DNA of 64,000 nt from assembly GCF_026210795.1 (NCBI RefSeq), contig NC_089445.1:3162001-3226000 (forward strand), written 5' to 3'. Below the pieces are notes generated by a model that saw nothing but the letters and a program-made list of their open reading frames with translations, was not told the DNA's origin and did no database searches. Position 1 is the stretch's first letter. Each line of letters begins with the position of its first letter. The DNA comes from Rhizophagus irregularis (Eukaryota; Glomeromycota; Glomeromycetes; Glomerales; Glomeraceae). The position numbers were made by a program, and so were the translations under genes. Below are positions 44,780 to 57,041 of this stretch, piece after piece.

Positions 44780-46603
44780 TCAACCCGCCGGGATGTCAAT
44801 ATCAAAATTAATTTCTTCAGTAATATAATCTACAAATTATAAAAATTTGATTCATGAAATAATAAATTTAATTATATGTTAATAAGCGATAGTTTAAACA
44901 TACCATTATTGTTAGATTGAATATCAATATCAATATCTATACCTAATTCAAGTTCTGTCGTCGATGGATAACATAATTTATGACAATATATAGTATATCT
45001 CATAAAAACATATATCTAAAATAATTAATATCTTACCATTATTTTCAGGTAATTTGATTTTTTTATTAATTTCATCTGCTTTTTTTTTAATAAAAATAAA
45101 ATTAATTAATTCAAAGATTTAAGTATTTCAGTTATATAATGAAAAAATGTTTATTATACTCTACCTTTAAATAAACTATCATTAAACTTTCTTTTGCCTT
45201 CTAAGGTTATATAATAAAATGTATGTTAAAATTTAATAATTGTACAGTAAATTTAAAGGATAAATTACCTACCGAATTTTAGACGAATATTTTGACTTTC
45301 CAAACTTCTTGTAGATTCAGCAGATTTTATCATTGCACTTAAAGATCTGCTTCTATAGATGGCATCTGGATTATTTGCTGTGGCAGGTCCAATATCTGGT
45401 GACTCGGCAATCTTAGTTGGATTGCTCTCTTCACGTCGATAACCTAATTTACTATTACGTTCAAAAATCTTACAAAGATCATTGGCTGTTGGTCTTCATT
45501 TGGGTCAGAGTGCCAACATTGATGCATTAATTCAATATAACCTTCAGGTACATTTGTAACAATCGGAGGACGAACTCCATCGCATATTTCGATAATAAGT
45601 TCTGCATCGTGATTTTTATCCCGAAAAGGTCTTCTACCTGTCATTAATTCCCACATAATCATGCCAAAACTAAATATATCTGAAGCTTTGGTATATTTTT
45701 GTTCTCGAAGAACCTCAGAAGCAACATATGGAACAATACCATATATATCGTTATCCTCATCATTTCCTAACGATGATTTGCTTAATCCTAGATCACCTGT
45801 TATTGCTGATGGATTAATAAAAATATTTCCGCTATGATAATCTTTGTGAATAATATGTGAATCATGTATAAGTTTAAGTCCAGTAATAATATCAAATAAT
45901 TTACTTAGCTTATCTTTCCAAGTAATATTAAAAAAATTATTGGTTATATAGCGTGTAAGATCTCCTAACTCATAATAATTTGTAATTATCATAAAATTTT
46001 TGGTAGCAGGATTTTGAGTTACTCCATAATATTTATTGATATATGCAGTTCTATATTTACAAGAATAATATATTTTTAACTAAATAAAAAAAAAGTATAG
46101 TTATTTTACATTGAAATTAATGATCAATATAAGTATCATAATATGTAAAATACCTCATTTAATTCTTTGGAATTAAGATTTTTAGAATTATTAAGTTCCT
46201 TGAGAGCAACTGTCATATTTTTCCTACGATTATACTTTTGTTTTTTCTCACTCCAATTAGTTATTGGACCATTAATCCATATGGCCTTATAAATTTTACT
46301 AAAACCTCCTTCAGCAACAAATGATACATCTTTAAAATTATCAAAAGGAACAAATTCCATTCTTCTATCTTTTTCATAATTATTAGTTTGCGTGTACCTT
46401 ATAAAATCATCAATAACTTTATTTCCACTTAATGGAATAGTTTTTGCTTTAATACATAAGTGACATATTTGTTGAGTTTTATCGAATTTTTTTCTATTTT
46501 TATTACATTCATTACATTTCCTATATATAAGAATTGGTGTAAATATGTTTTGTTTTTGATTATTAATTAATGATGTTTTATTCGATTTATTTGATTGATC
46601 CAT
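44780..46603 (-). pseudogene. TKL-like protein kinase F, one frameshift
   Basis: Six exons on the minus strand: 46603-46154, 46079-45273, 45200-45165, 45078-45037, 44954-44904, 44829-44780. All introns are GT-AG. Exon 1 has CNEC...CHLC and the N-lobe. Exon 2 has IHKDYHSGNI, GDLGLSK, VASEVL (Ala-Ser-Glu instead of APE) and the C-lobe. In the RPTA motif one base is missing (CCAAATGAAGACC for CCAAATAAAAGACC, about 45495), so translation leaves frame and stops at 45444. Beyond it the frame continues perfectly through PDIGPATANN, the STRSL motif and four micro-exons ending DYITEEINFDIDIPAG. Exon 2 is 807 nt, exactly one less than the phase requires. This is either a very young pseudogene, a sequencing error, or a truncated but expressed kinase. 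Confidence 0.82.
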
Positions 46604-46640
46604 AATTTTAATTTCAAAAATGATTCGTGAAAATTTGTTT

Positions 46641-46650
46641 CTTTATATAC
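46641..46650 (-). promoter_or_regulatory. TATA box of kinase F
   Basis: GTATATAAAG on the minus strand about 40 nt upstream of the ATG. Confidence 0.55.
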
Positions 46651-49600
46651 TTTTATTAATAGTATATGATAGCTATTAATTATTCGAAAGTTTAAATTCT
46701 ATATATATGGTTTTAGAACCTTTTTATAGAAATATTTTAAATATTTTAAACCGGAAATTTTAATAAAATCTTAATAAATTCCGAAACAAATTTTCCGAGA
46801 ACTCCGTTAACAAACTTAAAAAAGAATTTGATAGTGAAAACATTTTTGTAAACAAAATTAAAATTATAAATACCTATATTTAATCTATTTGCGGAATCTG
46901 CGGAGCGCAACCTTTGATTTTTAATTTCCGCAGATTACTTCCGCAGATTACATTTTTGATGCTTTGATTCCGATCTGCGCATTGCGCAACCCTTAAAATT
47001 TGCGCATATTCTGAAACACATAATTACCCATTGTATTATTAAATTAAACAATATAAATTGAGTTATAATTTGTGAATTTGCAGTACTGCAGTATAATACT
47101 ATAATTATCAAATAAATTTATTATGTTTAATAGTTAATAATATCATTTATTTTGTTTGAAAAAATTTTACGCAAATTGCACGTGACTTTTTGTTGCACAT
47201 TTGCGCATGAAACATTCGACTTAAATTTCGTGCACTGCCTACATTTCAATAGCAGCAGGAACTTCAAGGGATATCTTAATGATATGGGAAGTTCGATTAA
47301 AATGATAGAAAGATTTACTTCAATAATCACAATTTGTGCGACTAATAATTATACGCAAACTATAGTATCATATCGTATACTGTAATTATTTTAGTATTAA
47401 AATATTTTAGTATCTTAAGTTATTCGATATATTTTATAATATATAATGGCTGAACGTATAAATCATTCTTGCTTTTCGTTATTCCACCCTTTATATAAAT
47501 GAAATCGTTTAGGATCACAAAAGTTGACAATATTATTTATTTAATATGTGATAATTTTATATAATTTAAACTAACTAAATTCTTTATTATTAAATTATGA
47601 CACATTTAGAACGAAATCCATATTTACAGTATTTGGATGAGCAACACTTCTTTGGAAATGTCATCAATACTTTTATTAATTACTTCTTGTATTTAGTTAA
47701 AAATCTTGAAGTTCTCTTAGTTACATTATTTTAATATTGTTCACCCTTTAACTTTTTTTATTACGAAAAAATTTTAGGCTTTAATAAAAGATTACGCTGA
47801 TCTATTCATTTTTCTTTTTTATAAATGTACGATCGGGATAACCGTAGATAACCCGATAGCCGGAAAGCCCGTATATTCGATCATGAATATCCGGATATCC
47901 CGAAGTTAATCATAGTGTTGGCAGAACATCAATAGTGCTGGCCGGCATTTAAAATCACATGACTATACCTTCACAATTTTTGAGACTTTTTAAAACTGTT
48001 AAAAAGATGAGTATTGATATTTCCTTATTATATCAACGGATAATAATGGATAACAGATTCATCTGATGGATAAATCCGGATTTACCTACAGAATAACGGA
48101 TGATGCATCGAATTATTCGGATGGACGGATTTTGGATCTCCTTGTAAGTTAGCCTTCAAGGAATAAAATTACTGTAAATATTCACCTATTATTTTACAGA
48201 TACATATATTTCAGTCAGTCATGTTTAATAAATTTCATTTTTAGTAATTGATAGTAAACTTAAGTTTGACCAGAACGGTAAGATAATGTAATGATCAACC
48301 ACCACTATTTACTTAAATATATTTAATTCTTGGCCGAAAATGAAAAGAAAAATAGGAGTTATTCATAATTTCCTAAATTAATATAACAAAAAAAAAAAAC
48401 GTGTACAAATTTCTTATTTTTATTATTCAAAAAAGAATAAAATATATTCCTTATTATATGATTCTAACATAGATATGAATTTTACCTTCGAAGTGACCCC
48501 TGAAATATTCATAAAGAATTTTAAACATAAAATTTCTATTAAAAAACCTAACAGGGTACCATATTTCATTTCCATTTTATTTTTTGATTTTTTATACCTA
48601 AATTTTAGCTTATTTGGGAAAATATAAATTTTACTACTATGATTTTCATGTAACCCTTTCATAATAATTACTAAAAGTCAGTGGAAAATCATAATTTATG
48701 AAGTAATTTAACAATTTTTTCTTTGAACTTTGTATAAAATTGACAATAACTTAATTTATTTAAGAAATAGTTTAAAATCATAATAATAATATCGTAACTA
48801 ATTATGTTTATGGTAAGTTTTAATAAATTACCTAAAAAATGAAATAATAACGTCCTTTTTTTGATCATTATTCATTAATCATTATTCGATTATGGTTACA
48901 CAAATTCTTCTTCAATGACATTTTCAGTACGTCTACATATTTATTTATATTATGTGTATCAGAAGTACATAATAATACTAAATAACGTACTATACTATTT
49001 TTACGAGAAGGTTTCTAGCGGAAAATATACCGTTTGTTGACATTATGCAATTTTGTAATTTTTGTGAAACAAATGTTAGTGCTATTTCTCATTACGTTTT
49101 AAAATTTATTACATTTACTATTACTATAGACTTTGGGTATTACTATTTATATATCTGATATATACAGTATCTCAAATATTTCGAATATTCGACTGTCCTA
49201 GTTTATTTAATTTTAGAAAGTCATTGCAAAGATCAAGATTTTATTTAAATATGAAAAAAAAAATATCCCGATTATCTTGGCGTCAAATTACTCTATTATT
49301 CATATTACAAAAATATTACCTTTTTAAATAATGTCACAAAAATGTTACCTTTTTTGAATAATTTCATAATGAAATAAGTTTATATTGAAAAGATAATTCC
49401 AAAATAAAAACACAATTAATAATATTTAAAACGTGTTTACTATTTATTTTAATAATATTAATGATTTTACTTGGTTTAGATTTATTAAAAAATTTAATTA
49501 AAATTAATTTAATTTTTCATTATACCATTTATATCTTATTATTTATGATATTATTAGTAAAACATTTTTGATTTTCATATCAGCAGATGCAAAATATAAA

Positions 49601-50272
49601 AAATTCCGGGTTACAGAATCGGGCAAATAAAAACAAACAAGGTCACGAAAAATTGTGTATCCCTATTATTATATATATATTTTTTTCTTTAAAAAAAAAG
49701 AAAGAAAACTCTTGTTTTTGTAACCACGAATTTGTTATTATCTGAATTACATTATTGTAATATTTATAGTACCACAATATGATATCATTATTGTAATAAT
49801 CTTTTTTTTTTTTTTTTTTGATTCTAAAAAAATTTTTTTTTTTTTAAAGTTCAAAGTTGACAAAGTTCATCAAATTTATTAATTTAATTAATTTAATTAT
49901 TAATCAAAATCTTTTTTTTTTTATTGTTATAAATACATGTAAAATCCGCAGATTACAAAACTTGTGCTACCTCCCCTACTTTATTCCGAAATCTTAATAT
50001 CATCTATTAATAATAGATATCTTAAAAATGAGGGTCTGTAAATCAAATAAACAAGAACCGGATTTAAATTTATTTGTTCTATTCGGAAAATTTGCCTCCA
50101 AAAAAAAGATCATCGAATCAACACCCGCAAGAATCTTCATTACTCTTATATTTTATACATATAAAATTTTTAGTTCTTTGTAAAATTTATATTATCTTTA
50201 TTTCTTTTGTGCATCTTCAATTGGTTTATTGGTTCATTGTAATAAAATATTAATTATTTTTATGCAATAAAT
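46651..50272. other. long AT-rich spacer with minor traces
   Basis: Around 46890-46995 direct repeats of TCTGCGGAGCGCAACC-like sequence occur. Around 47830-48140 GC-richer GGATAACCCGATAGCCGG / GGATAACGGATGATG motifs suggest a degraded MITE. A 45-codon ORF at 47597-47734 (MTHLERNPYLQYLDEQHFF) has some coding character but no support beyond that. Homopolymers dominate 49660-49930. Confidence 0.4.
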
Positions 50273-50479
50273 TTATTTTTGGAAATGGTGAAATTCAGGA
50301 AAACTTAATTCCTGATGGTCATCATTTATAAATTCTGCTAAGGGGAATCTATAAATAGCACACAACAAATAGGTGCCTTTTTTTTTTTGAAAAAGATTTG
50401 ATTTACCACTTTTGTGCTCACCGGCAAATTCCGTTTCAAGGATTTTAAGCTGGGGTGTGTTGTACAGTTTTGTAATCAT
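50273..50479 (-). CDS. coding-like fragment, 68 aa or a terminal exon
   Basis: ATG 50479 to TAA 50273, containing KLYNTPQLKILETEFAGEHK and then YRFPLAEFINDDHQELSFPE. GCCG/GTGAGC ... AAAAG/GCACC could mark a 55-nt intron inside it. Mixed composition suggests coding origin. No family recognised and no clear upstream exon. Confidence 0.35.
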   Translation of the reverse strand: MITKLYNTPQLKILETEFAGEHKSGKSNLFQKKKGTYLLCAIYRFPLAEFINDDHQELSFPEFHHFQK

Positions 50480-50961
50480 TACATTACTGATAAACAAACA
50501 ATCTAAATTGGTGTAATCGAATCTAGTCGTATATTAATATGGTAAGGTGCTTAATGAGGAGATGCATAATATGCATGTTATTTTTTTTTTTGACACAACT
50601 CTTTTTAGAGCAATTCACTTTTATTTGCTTAATAAAAAAATTTTTTTTCAGTCTCCTCCGTAAACTTAACCTGTCTTCTTTCTTCCTTCGTTCCGTTCTT
50701 GTATGAAAATTATCGTTTATGAAAAACAAGTTTTAAAAAAAAAATTCACGCTTATTTAACTTCTCTTCGTTGAGAAAAAAATAGTTCACAAACTATATTA
50801 AACATATACATGTTCGGAATTAACAAAAGAACTCGAGATTTCAAAAAAACGACGACCTTTACACCTTTTTATTTTATTCTATAAACTAAACTATTTTAAA
50901 TATTTTTTTTATTTGTAAAGTTTTAACAGGTTTTTTTTTTAAAAAAAAAAGAAAGAAAAGT
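50480..50961. other. 5' flank of the membrane protein gene
   Basis: Pyrimidine/purine tracts and a long A-run just before the ATG at 50962; no TATA box stands out. Confidence 0.35.
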
Positions 50962-52171
50962 ATGAACAAATTTTTTGTATTAATTTTACTACTGGTAGTA
51001 AATTCAAAAAATTTTGTTCAAGCACAAGATCCAGAAACTTGTTCGACTCAAGATGGTTCTCCTTGCGTAAAATTAAATGATTTATTGGCTCCTTGTGATA
51101 CGAAATTCGGTCCTCCTCCTAGTAATGTCTCATCATTAGAATATAGTGTTGATAGTAAGAAATATTTTTTTTTTTTATTGTTGTCGTCGTTGTTATTTTT
51201 ATGGATTTAAATTTATTTTGAAAAAAAAATATTAACTTTCTTCTATTTTTTTAGATAGTGCTACTGCGAGTTGTATGTGTAATCAAGAAGCGTATGATAC
51301 GCTATCATCTTGTATATCAACATGTTTTTCAAATGAAAATCCTAATATAAAGACGGCAAACTTTGAAGATTATCAAAGATCTTGTCGAAATTTTGGTTTC
51401 ATATTTGGTCCACCAATAAAAGATCAATCATTATCGGATAAGAATGATACTGCTGGTACAGCGAAAAAAGTCTTAATAGGAATATTTACAAGTATATCAT
51501 TCCTTATAGTTTTAGGTTTATTAATTTGGTATTGGAATTCAAAGAGATCAAGAGCACCTAAACAAAAAGCAAAACCCCAATCATTTGATGATGTTTCAAT
51601 TCACGAACAAATGACTGTTCATCATCCTGCTCCAGGAAGCGGAACTCCTGTTTCATCATTACCAAACGCTGATTATAATCCTACAAGTCATACTGGTTTA
51701 TTCCCTCCTCCTGGTACTGTACAAAATCCACATCAACAACAACATCAACAACAACATCATCATCCACAACAACATCATCCACAACATCACCATCAACAAC
51801 AGCAGCATCAGTATCAACAGCAACAACAACAATATAATCGTCCTCCTCCTCCACCACAACAATATTCTCCTTCATCACAACCATATTCTGGTGGCGCCCC
51901 ATATCATAATGGTCCACGTTATAATAATTCATCTCCTCCACCTGCATCACAGCAAGGTTATTTCCCTCCACAACCACAACAAACTCCTTATCAACAACCA
52001 TTTCAACCACCTTATCCACGTCCACCTCCTAATAGAGTTCCTTATCAACAACCACATCATTCTAGAACAAATTCTCCTGGTATTGATCCTAGTTATCCAA
52101 GAAATTCCCCTTCTCCTCCTCAGAATTATTATAATCCAAATAATTTTTATGGTGGTGGTGGTGGTTATTAG
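50962..52171 (+). CDS. single-pass membrane protein, Cys-rich ectodomain, QHP-rich tail
   Basis: Exon 1 is 50962-51154, the 100-nt phase-1 GT-AG intron is 51155-51254, and exon 2 is 51255-52171; 369 residues. Residues 1-22 are a signal peptide (MNKFFVLILLLVV...QAQ). The ectodomain (about 23-125) has eight cysteines, including CMCNQEAYDTLSSCISTC, a pattern seen in fungal surface proteins and reminiscent of CFEM-type folds (inference). Residues about 142-165 form a transmembrane helix (KVLIGIFTSISFLIVLGLLI) followed by a basic stop-transfer KRSRAPKQK. The cytosolic tail is rich in Gln, His, Pro and Tyr (HQQQ, PQQ, PPPP runs). The layout suits a cell-wall or surface sensor. Codon use is less AT-biased than its flanks, and it is one of the few apparently conserved-type genes here. 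Confidence 0.82.
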
Positions 52172-53409
52172 ACATTTTGTAATTAAAAAAAAAAACATAA
52201 TAATAATGGACAATCTTTTTATTTATATATGTATGTATACGTATATATATATATATGTAGTTTAAAAAAAAAAATTAATTAGAATTTATATATATATATT
52301 GGGCTAATGCGGCTGATTTGGATTATTGTTATATAATTATTTAAATGTAATTTAGGTTTGTATAATTAATCATTTAGGGTTCATCATATTCACTTTGTAC
52401 TTTTATCACTATTTTTTTTATACGTTTTTTTTTTTAAAAAAAATGTTTTAGTAAATAAATCACGTATAATTTATTCGTAGTTCCAAGATGAATTTAATAG
52501 TTTATAATAATGTTCAAGTATAATGTTATATTTATGATGATTAAAGGATATTTAGGATTTTTTTTGATTTCTGATGAAGGTCCCAATCAATTTGTAACGA
52601 AAAATGAAAGAAATTAGTTTATCGTGAGCGAAAAAATTTGAGATGATTATTAGCGATGCGTAGGGGTGGGATTAAGTGAATTATGCGGCATTTCATAAAG
52701 TCGCAATTTGAATAATTATCTATTTGCGACACTTTTTTTCTCGCAAATATATTTTTTTCATCGATGCTGCTAATAAAACAAACAGAAAATATATATATAT
52801 ATGTTAGAAAAGTACTGCATATTCGGTATTTTTTCGTGAACTGTACTCAGATTTTCGTGCCTAGCTGATTATAAACAATTATATTATCGGATTTATAAAC
52901 TTATAATGAGTCATCGTCTCATGTGAGTCATGTGGATAAATTTTTCTCTCAAATCTCAAGTACGCAAAATGATATCACAACAAATTTGAAAGATTTTGCA
53001 TTAAATTTTTTTTTTTTTAGACAATGTAATTTTAAAGAACTTATGATTCATGTATGAGGTGATATCAATTTTTCATTTAAAATTACTTGTTAAAATATGA
53101 AAAAAAAAGCTTTCCAGCCATAGACTTGTAAATATAATATACATTTAACAAATTAAAAAATTAATAAATCAAGATTTTGGTAAAAATTGAAGAAAAAATC
53201 TAAACATTCAACTATATTAGTATGTTTGCTTTTCGAAGTTTGAATTTATTTGAAAAAAAAAAAAAATATCTTTGATTTGATAAATAAGAATTTAATATAT
53301 CAACTCGCTCATTTTGTTCATATTATTATATAAAGTTATAAAAAAAAAGAGATTAAGGGAGTTTTAATATAATTTTGAACAGTGAAAAAAATTTCTAGCA
53401 AAGTTATAT
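52172..53409. other. AT-rich spacer
   Basis: No gene recognised; (TA)n runs at about 52242 and 52290. Confidence 0.4.
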
Positions 53410-53699
53410 TTTTTAACGTTCAATAATCGTGTAATTAAAAAAATACATATGCTCAGCTTATTAAATAACAAAAATAAAAAAAAATGGTAATTTCTTATTG
53501 TATGGTAGAATTTCTCAAAACATTTGCTCATTCGTATATTAGACAAATGACATTTTCTAAATTACATTTATTATAAATTATAAGTTATCAATAAATAATA
53601 TAAGAAAACCTAATATAATTTGTCAACCAAAAATTACGAATGTCACGTGACATTATTTATTGTGGAATGTAACAATGTAAAATGTAAATTTACGTAATT

Positions 53700-53830
53700 T
53701 CGGTATGTATCGAATGGTTCGATGGAATACGTTTTTAAAGTTTCAGTATGCATCGAATTATTCGATGGAATACAATTTCGGAATTCCTGAAACATGTATT
53801 CAAAGCATACTAGAAAAAGTTGAATGTTAA
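53700..53830. promoter_or_regulatory. paired ATCGAA...TTCGAT palindromes upstream of K
   Basis: ATCGAATGGTTCGAT (53709-53723) and CATCGAATTATTCGATG (53751-53767), each followed by GAATAC. They lie about 215-275 nt upstream of the ATG. The same pair exists upstream of kinase L. A binding site or part of an old repeat; no factor named. Confidence 0.45.
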
Positions 53831-53918
53831 AAATCAAGTTTGATTGTTTCTAAAAAAGATATATTCATTTAATCGGAATTTTTTATATTCGAATAAAGAA
53901 TTCTTTTTTAAAAAAAAA

Positions 53919-53930
53919 GTATATATAAAC
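53919..53930 (+). promoter_or_regulatory. TATA box of kinase K
   Basis: GTATATATAAAC, 52-63 nt upstream of ATG 53982, identical to that of kinase L. Confidence 0.55.
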
Positions 53931-53981
53931 ATAGGATTTTTATTTTGGATTCTCTAAATTGATTTTAAAAACGGAAAAATT

Positions 53982-55986
53982 ATGGACCAACAAACTAACT
54001 ATAAATTAAAAATCGACTTTTTAATATCGAGTGATGTACATTTAAATCATCCGACACAAACTACACTTGAACCAATATTTAAGAAGTGTAATGGATGCAA
54101 ACGAAGAAGAAAAGTTTTCAATAAAATTGGTCAGATTTGCTACCAATGTTATAAAGCAAAAAAGATTCCGTTAAGTGGAAATAAAGTTATTGATGATTTT
54201 ATAAAGTTCACGTTAACTAATTACTGTAAAAAAGAGGGGGGAATGGAATTTGTTCCTTATGAAAATTTAAGGATATAGAATTTATTGCCGAAGGAGGATT
54301 CAGCCAAATTTATAAGGCTACTTGGATTGATGGTCCAATAATTGATTGGAATGAAGAAAATCAAAAGTATGATTATTATGGTGAAATGACAGTTGCACTT
54401 AAGGAACTTAATAATTCTGAGAGCATAAATTCTAGGGAGCTAAATGAGGTACAGTATTCCATATAAATCGAAATTATTAATTTTTTTCAATAAATAATTG
54501 AATTATTTTTTTGTTAGCTCAAGGTATATTACGATTTCGTTTCAAAATGGAAACCTAATAAAAATTCCAAAAGTCATCGCATATCTAATAAAGAATATTA
54601 TTATGTGAACATTAATGATCATAATTATATCAACATATGTTATGGAATTACCCAAAATCCTATTACCAAAAATTTTATGATAATTACAAAATATTATGAA
54701 TCTGGAGACCTGGCACATTATATAGCTGATAACTTTTTTAATTATCCTTGGTATAGTAAGCTAGGTAATTTGTTATTTATTTCATCGGGACTTGAGAACA
54801 TCCATGATGCAAATATAATCCACAAAGATTATCATAGTGGAAACATTCTTATAGAATAAAAAGGTCCAACAATAGGTGATTTAGGATTAAGTAAATCAGC
54901 AATTGAATCATCTGATGATGAAAATGAGATATATGGAATTATTCCTTATGTTGCTCCATAGGTTCTTCAAGGACAAAAATATACAAAAGCTTCAGATATA
55001 TATAGTTTTGGTATGATTATGTGGGAATTAATGACAGGTAGAAGACCTTTTTGGGATAAAAATCATGACACAGAACTTATTATCGAAATATGTGATGGAG
55101 TTCGTCCTCCAATTGTTACAAATGCACCTGAAGGTTATGTTGAATTGATGAAAGAATGTTGGCACTCTGATCCAAATAAAAGACCAACAGCCAATGATCT
55201 CTCTAAGATTTTTAACGAAGATGGCGGTAAATTATGTTTTCGGAAACATCTTGGAATCGAAATTATAAAGTCACCAGATATTGGACCTATAACAAATAAT
55301 CCAAATGCCATCTATAAAAGCAGATCATTAAGTGCAATGATAAAATCTGCAGAATCAACCAGGAGTTTAAAGATTCAAAGTAAGAATTAATTTACTAATT
55401 GCACTATTTAAAAAAAATGTGAAGTAACATGTTTATTTTATTTTAGGATATAAACCTTTTAATGGTATCTTTTATTTAAATTTAATAATCAAGTTTGATT
55501 TCTTATTGTTATTATCTAAATACTAATAATCTTACAAATCTCTTTTAAGAGGATAAAAGAAAACGTGATGATAATTTGATTGAAGACACTGGAAATAGTG
55601 GTAAAAAAAAATTATTAAACTATTAATAAGTTAATTGATCATATTATTTATAATTTTTTTTTTTATTATTAAAAATTATTTTAGATAAAATCATTAAAAA
55701 AATTAAATTAAACAAAAACGATGGTAAATTTATTTTTTGCGTGGTTTTATTTGTTTAATATCGTACTAATTTAACCAAATTTTATCTCCTTTAGATTATT
55801 TGTCAAAAGAACTTGAATTTGACATTGATAATAATATTGATATTAGCAAATTTAATAAATTTAACGACAGTGGTAAGTAATAGTATTACGATTAATAACA
55901 ATTACTAGTAATTAAATCGCTAATTTTCATTTAAAATATGTGTAGATTATACTACCAAAGAATCGGTTTTGACATTTAGTTATTGA
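53982..55986 (+). pseudogene. TKL-like kinase K, pseudogene copy of L
   Basis: Exon equivalents: 53982-54448, 54518-55379, 55550-55600, 55685-55723, 55795-55872, 55946 onward, with all splice sites preserved. Lesions: a one-base deletion in an A-run (PYEN for PYEKF, about 54263) shifts exon 1; TAA replaces a codon after NILIE (about 54857); TAG replaces GAG in APEVL (54958-54960); and a one-base loss in the final micro-exon (GAATCGG for GAAATCGG). Exon 1 is 467 nt, exactly one short. The missing APE glutamate and two stops rule out a full kinase. The N-terminal zinc module and linker remain readable up to the first shift. Conserved introns and synonymous similarity to L show the inactivation is recent. 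Confidence 0.9.
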
Positions 55987-56490
55987 TGATGTTTTAGATT
56001 AATTACTTTCACATATAATTATTATTAGTTTTTATTTTACATTTATATTATTTATAAAGGTTATATTTACAATAAATAGACTAAAAAATTTGCCTTTATT
56101 ATAAAAAAAGCGATTTGGGTAATTAATCACGACTATTACGGTAATCGTTTAATTCTTATCAATTGAAATTTGATATATTAACTCAAATATCTTTTGGAAA
56201 TTTCCAATGACTTTTTACTAAAAATTTATCGATAACGAGGTTAGACTGTGATTTTGTCTATTTAATATTAATTATTATTTTTTGTTGGCATTATTTTTGA
56301 AATACTGTAATTTAACCATACATACCATTTCTACCGACACCTACGCCAAAATATTCACAATTAAAGTATGTGTGATATTATTCATACAGACTCCATTAAT
56401 TCATCTTTGATATTATTTCATTCGAATTTAAACGTTATTCTTTACCAAATTCTCGAACCAATGAAATACTAGATTATTAAGTTAAATCAA
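55987..56490. other. 3' flank of K, shared with the flank of L
   Basis: Corresponds to 61828-61998 plus 63052-63370 of the right copy, joined without the solo LTR. It therefore serves as its empty site. Confidence 0.7.
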
Positions 56491-56671
56491 CTCTATAAAA
56501 AAATTTATCCGTTATTTCTGTAAAAACTCCGTAAAATGAGCCTTTCACGGATCCATTCACGGAAAATGTAAATATTTCGATAAATTCCGTGATATAAGGT
56601 TATTCCGGAAATATGAGTCTTTTACGGAAAAAAGATGGAATATAAAAAACGGATTGACTTTTTTTACAGGG
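56491..56671. mobile_element. MITE, CCCTGTAAAAA family, copy 2
   Basis: Left end CTCTATAAAAAAATTTATCC; right end, other strand, CCCTGTAAAAAAAGTCAATC. Flanked by CAA on both sides (56488-56490, 56672-56674). The paralogous site at about 63370 reads AAAATCAAGCCGTTAG without the element, giving the empty site and a 3-bp duplication. 181 bp, non-coding. Confidence 0.88.
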
Positions 56672-57041
56672 CAAGCCGTTAGATCAAAAGATAAATTTCG
56701 TTTTAGATACGTGTCTGGAAAATTAAAAAGATTTTAAACTTTCATTTAATTAATATAAAATAGAAATTAAGTTTTATTTCGATAAAAAAAATATTTTTTT
56801 ACTAAGCTTGCCGAAGTTCAAAGATACAAATATTTAAATAGTACATAGTCATTTATTAACTAAAATACTAAGCAACTCTTTGCAATTCGATTTTCAATGT
56901 TATAGTTTGTACGATTTCAATATATATGGAATGATTTTTAATTTGGTCATAGTGAAATTCTGAAAATATGAAGTTACCATTTAGAGGTAAACTAAATATT
57001 TCGAAACACGAAATTTAGATTCATTCGTTTTCATAACATTA

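Larger units (their letters stand above)
53410..57025. repeat. segmental duplication, left copy (kinase K)
   Basis: Homologous to 58430-63720 from GTGTAATTAA(A/G)AAAATACA upstream of the kinase to CGAAACACGAAATTTGCATT-like sequence downstream. The copies share promoter, all exons and introns. They differ by a MITE here (56491-56671), and by a solo LTR plus a roughly 900-bp upstream segment in the right copy. Confidence 0.88.

Noticed and set aside
47597-47734. 45-codon ORF starting MTHLERNPYLQYLDEQ
   Set aside because: Too short and without splice, promoter or family support to be listed as a gene.
51681-52265. Several overlapping frames on both strands (51681-52025 minus, 51891-52265 plus, 51947-52213 minus)
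   Set aside because: Shadows of the CAA/CAT/CCT-rich coding region of the membrane protein.
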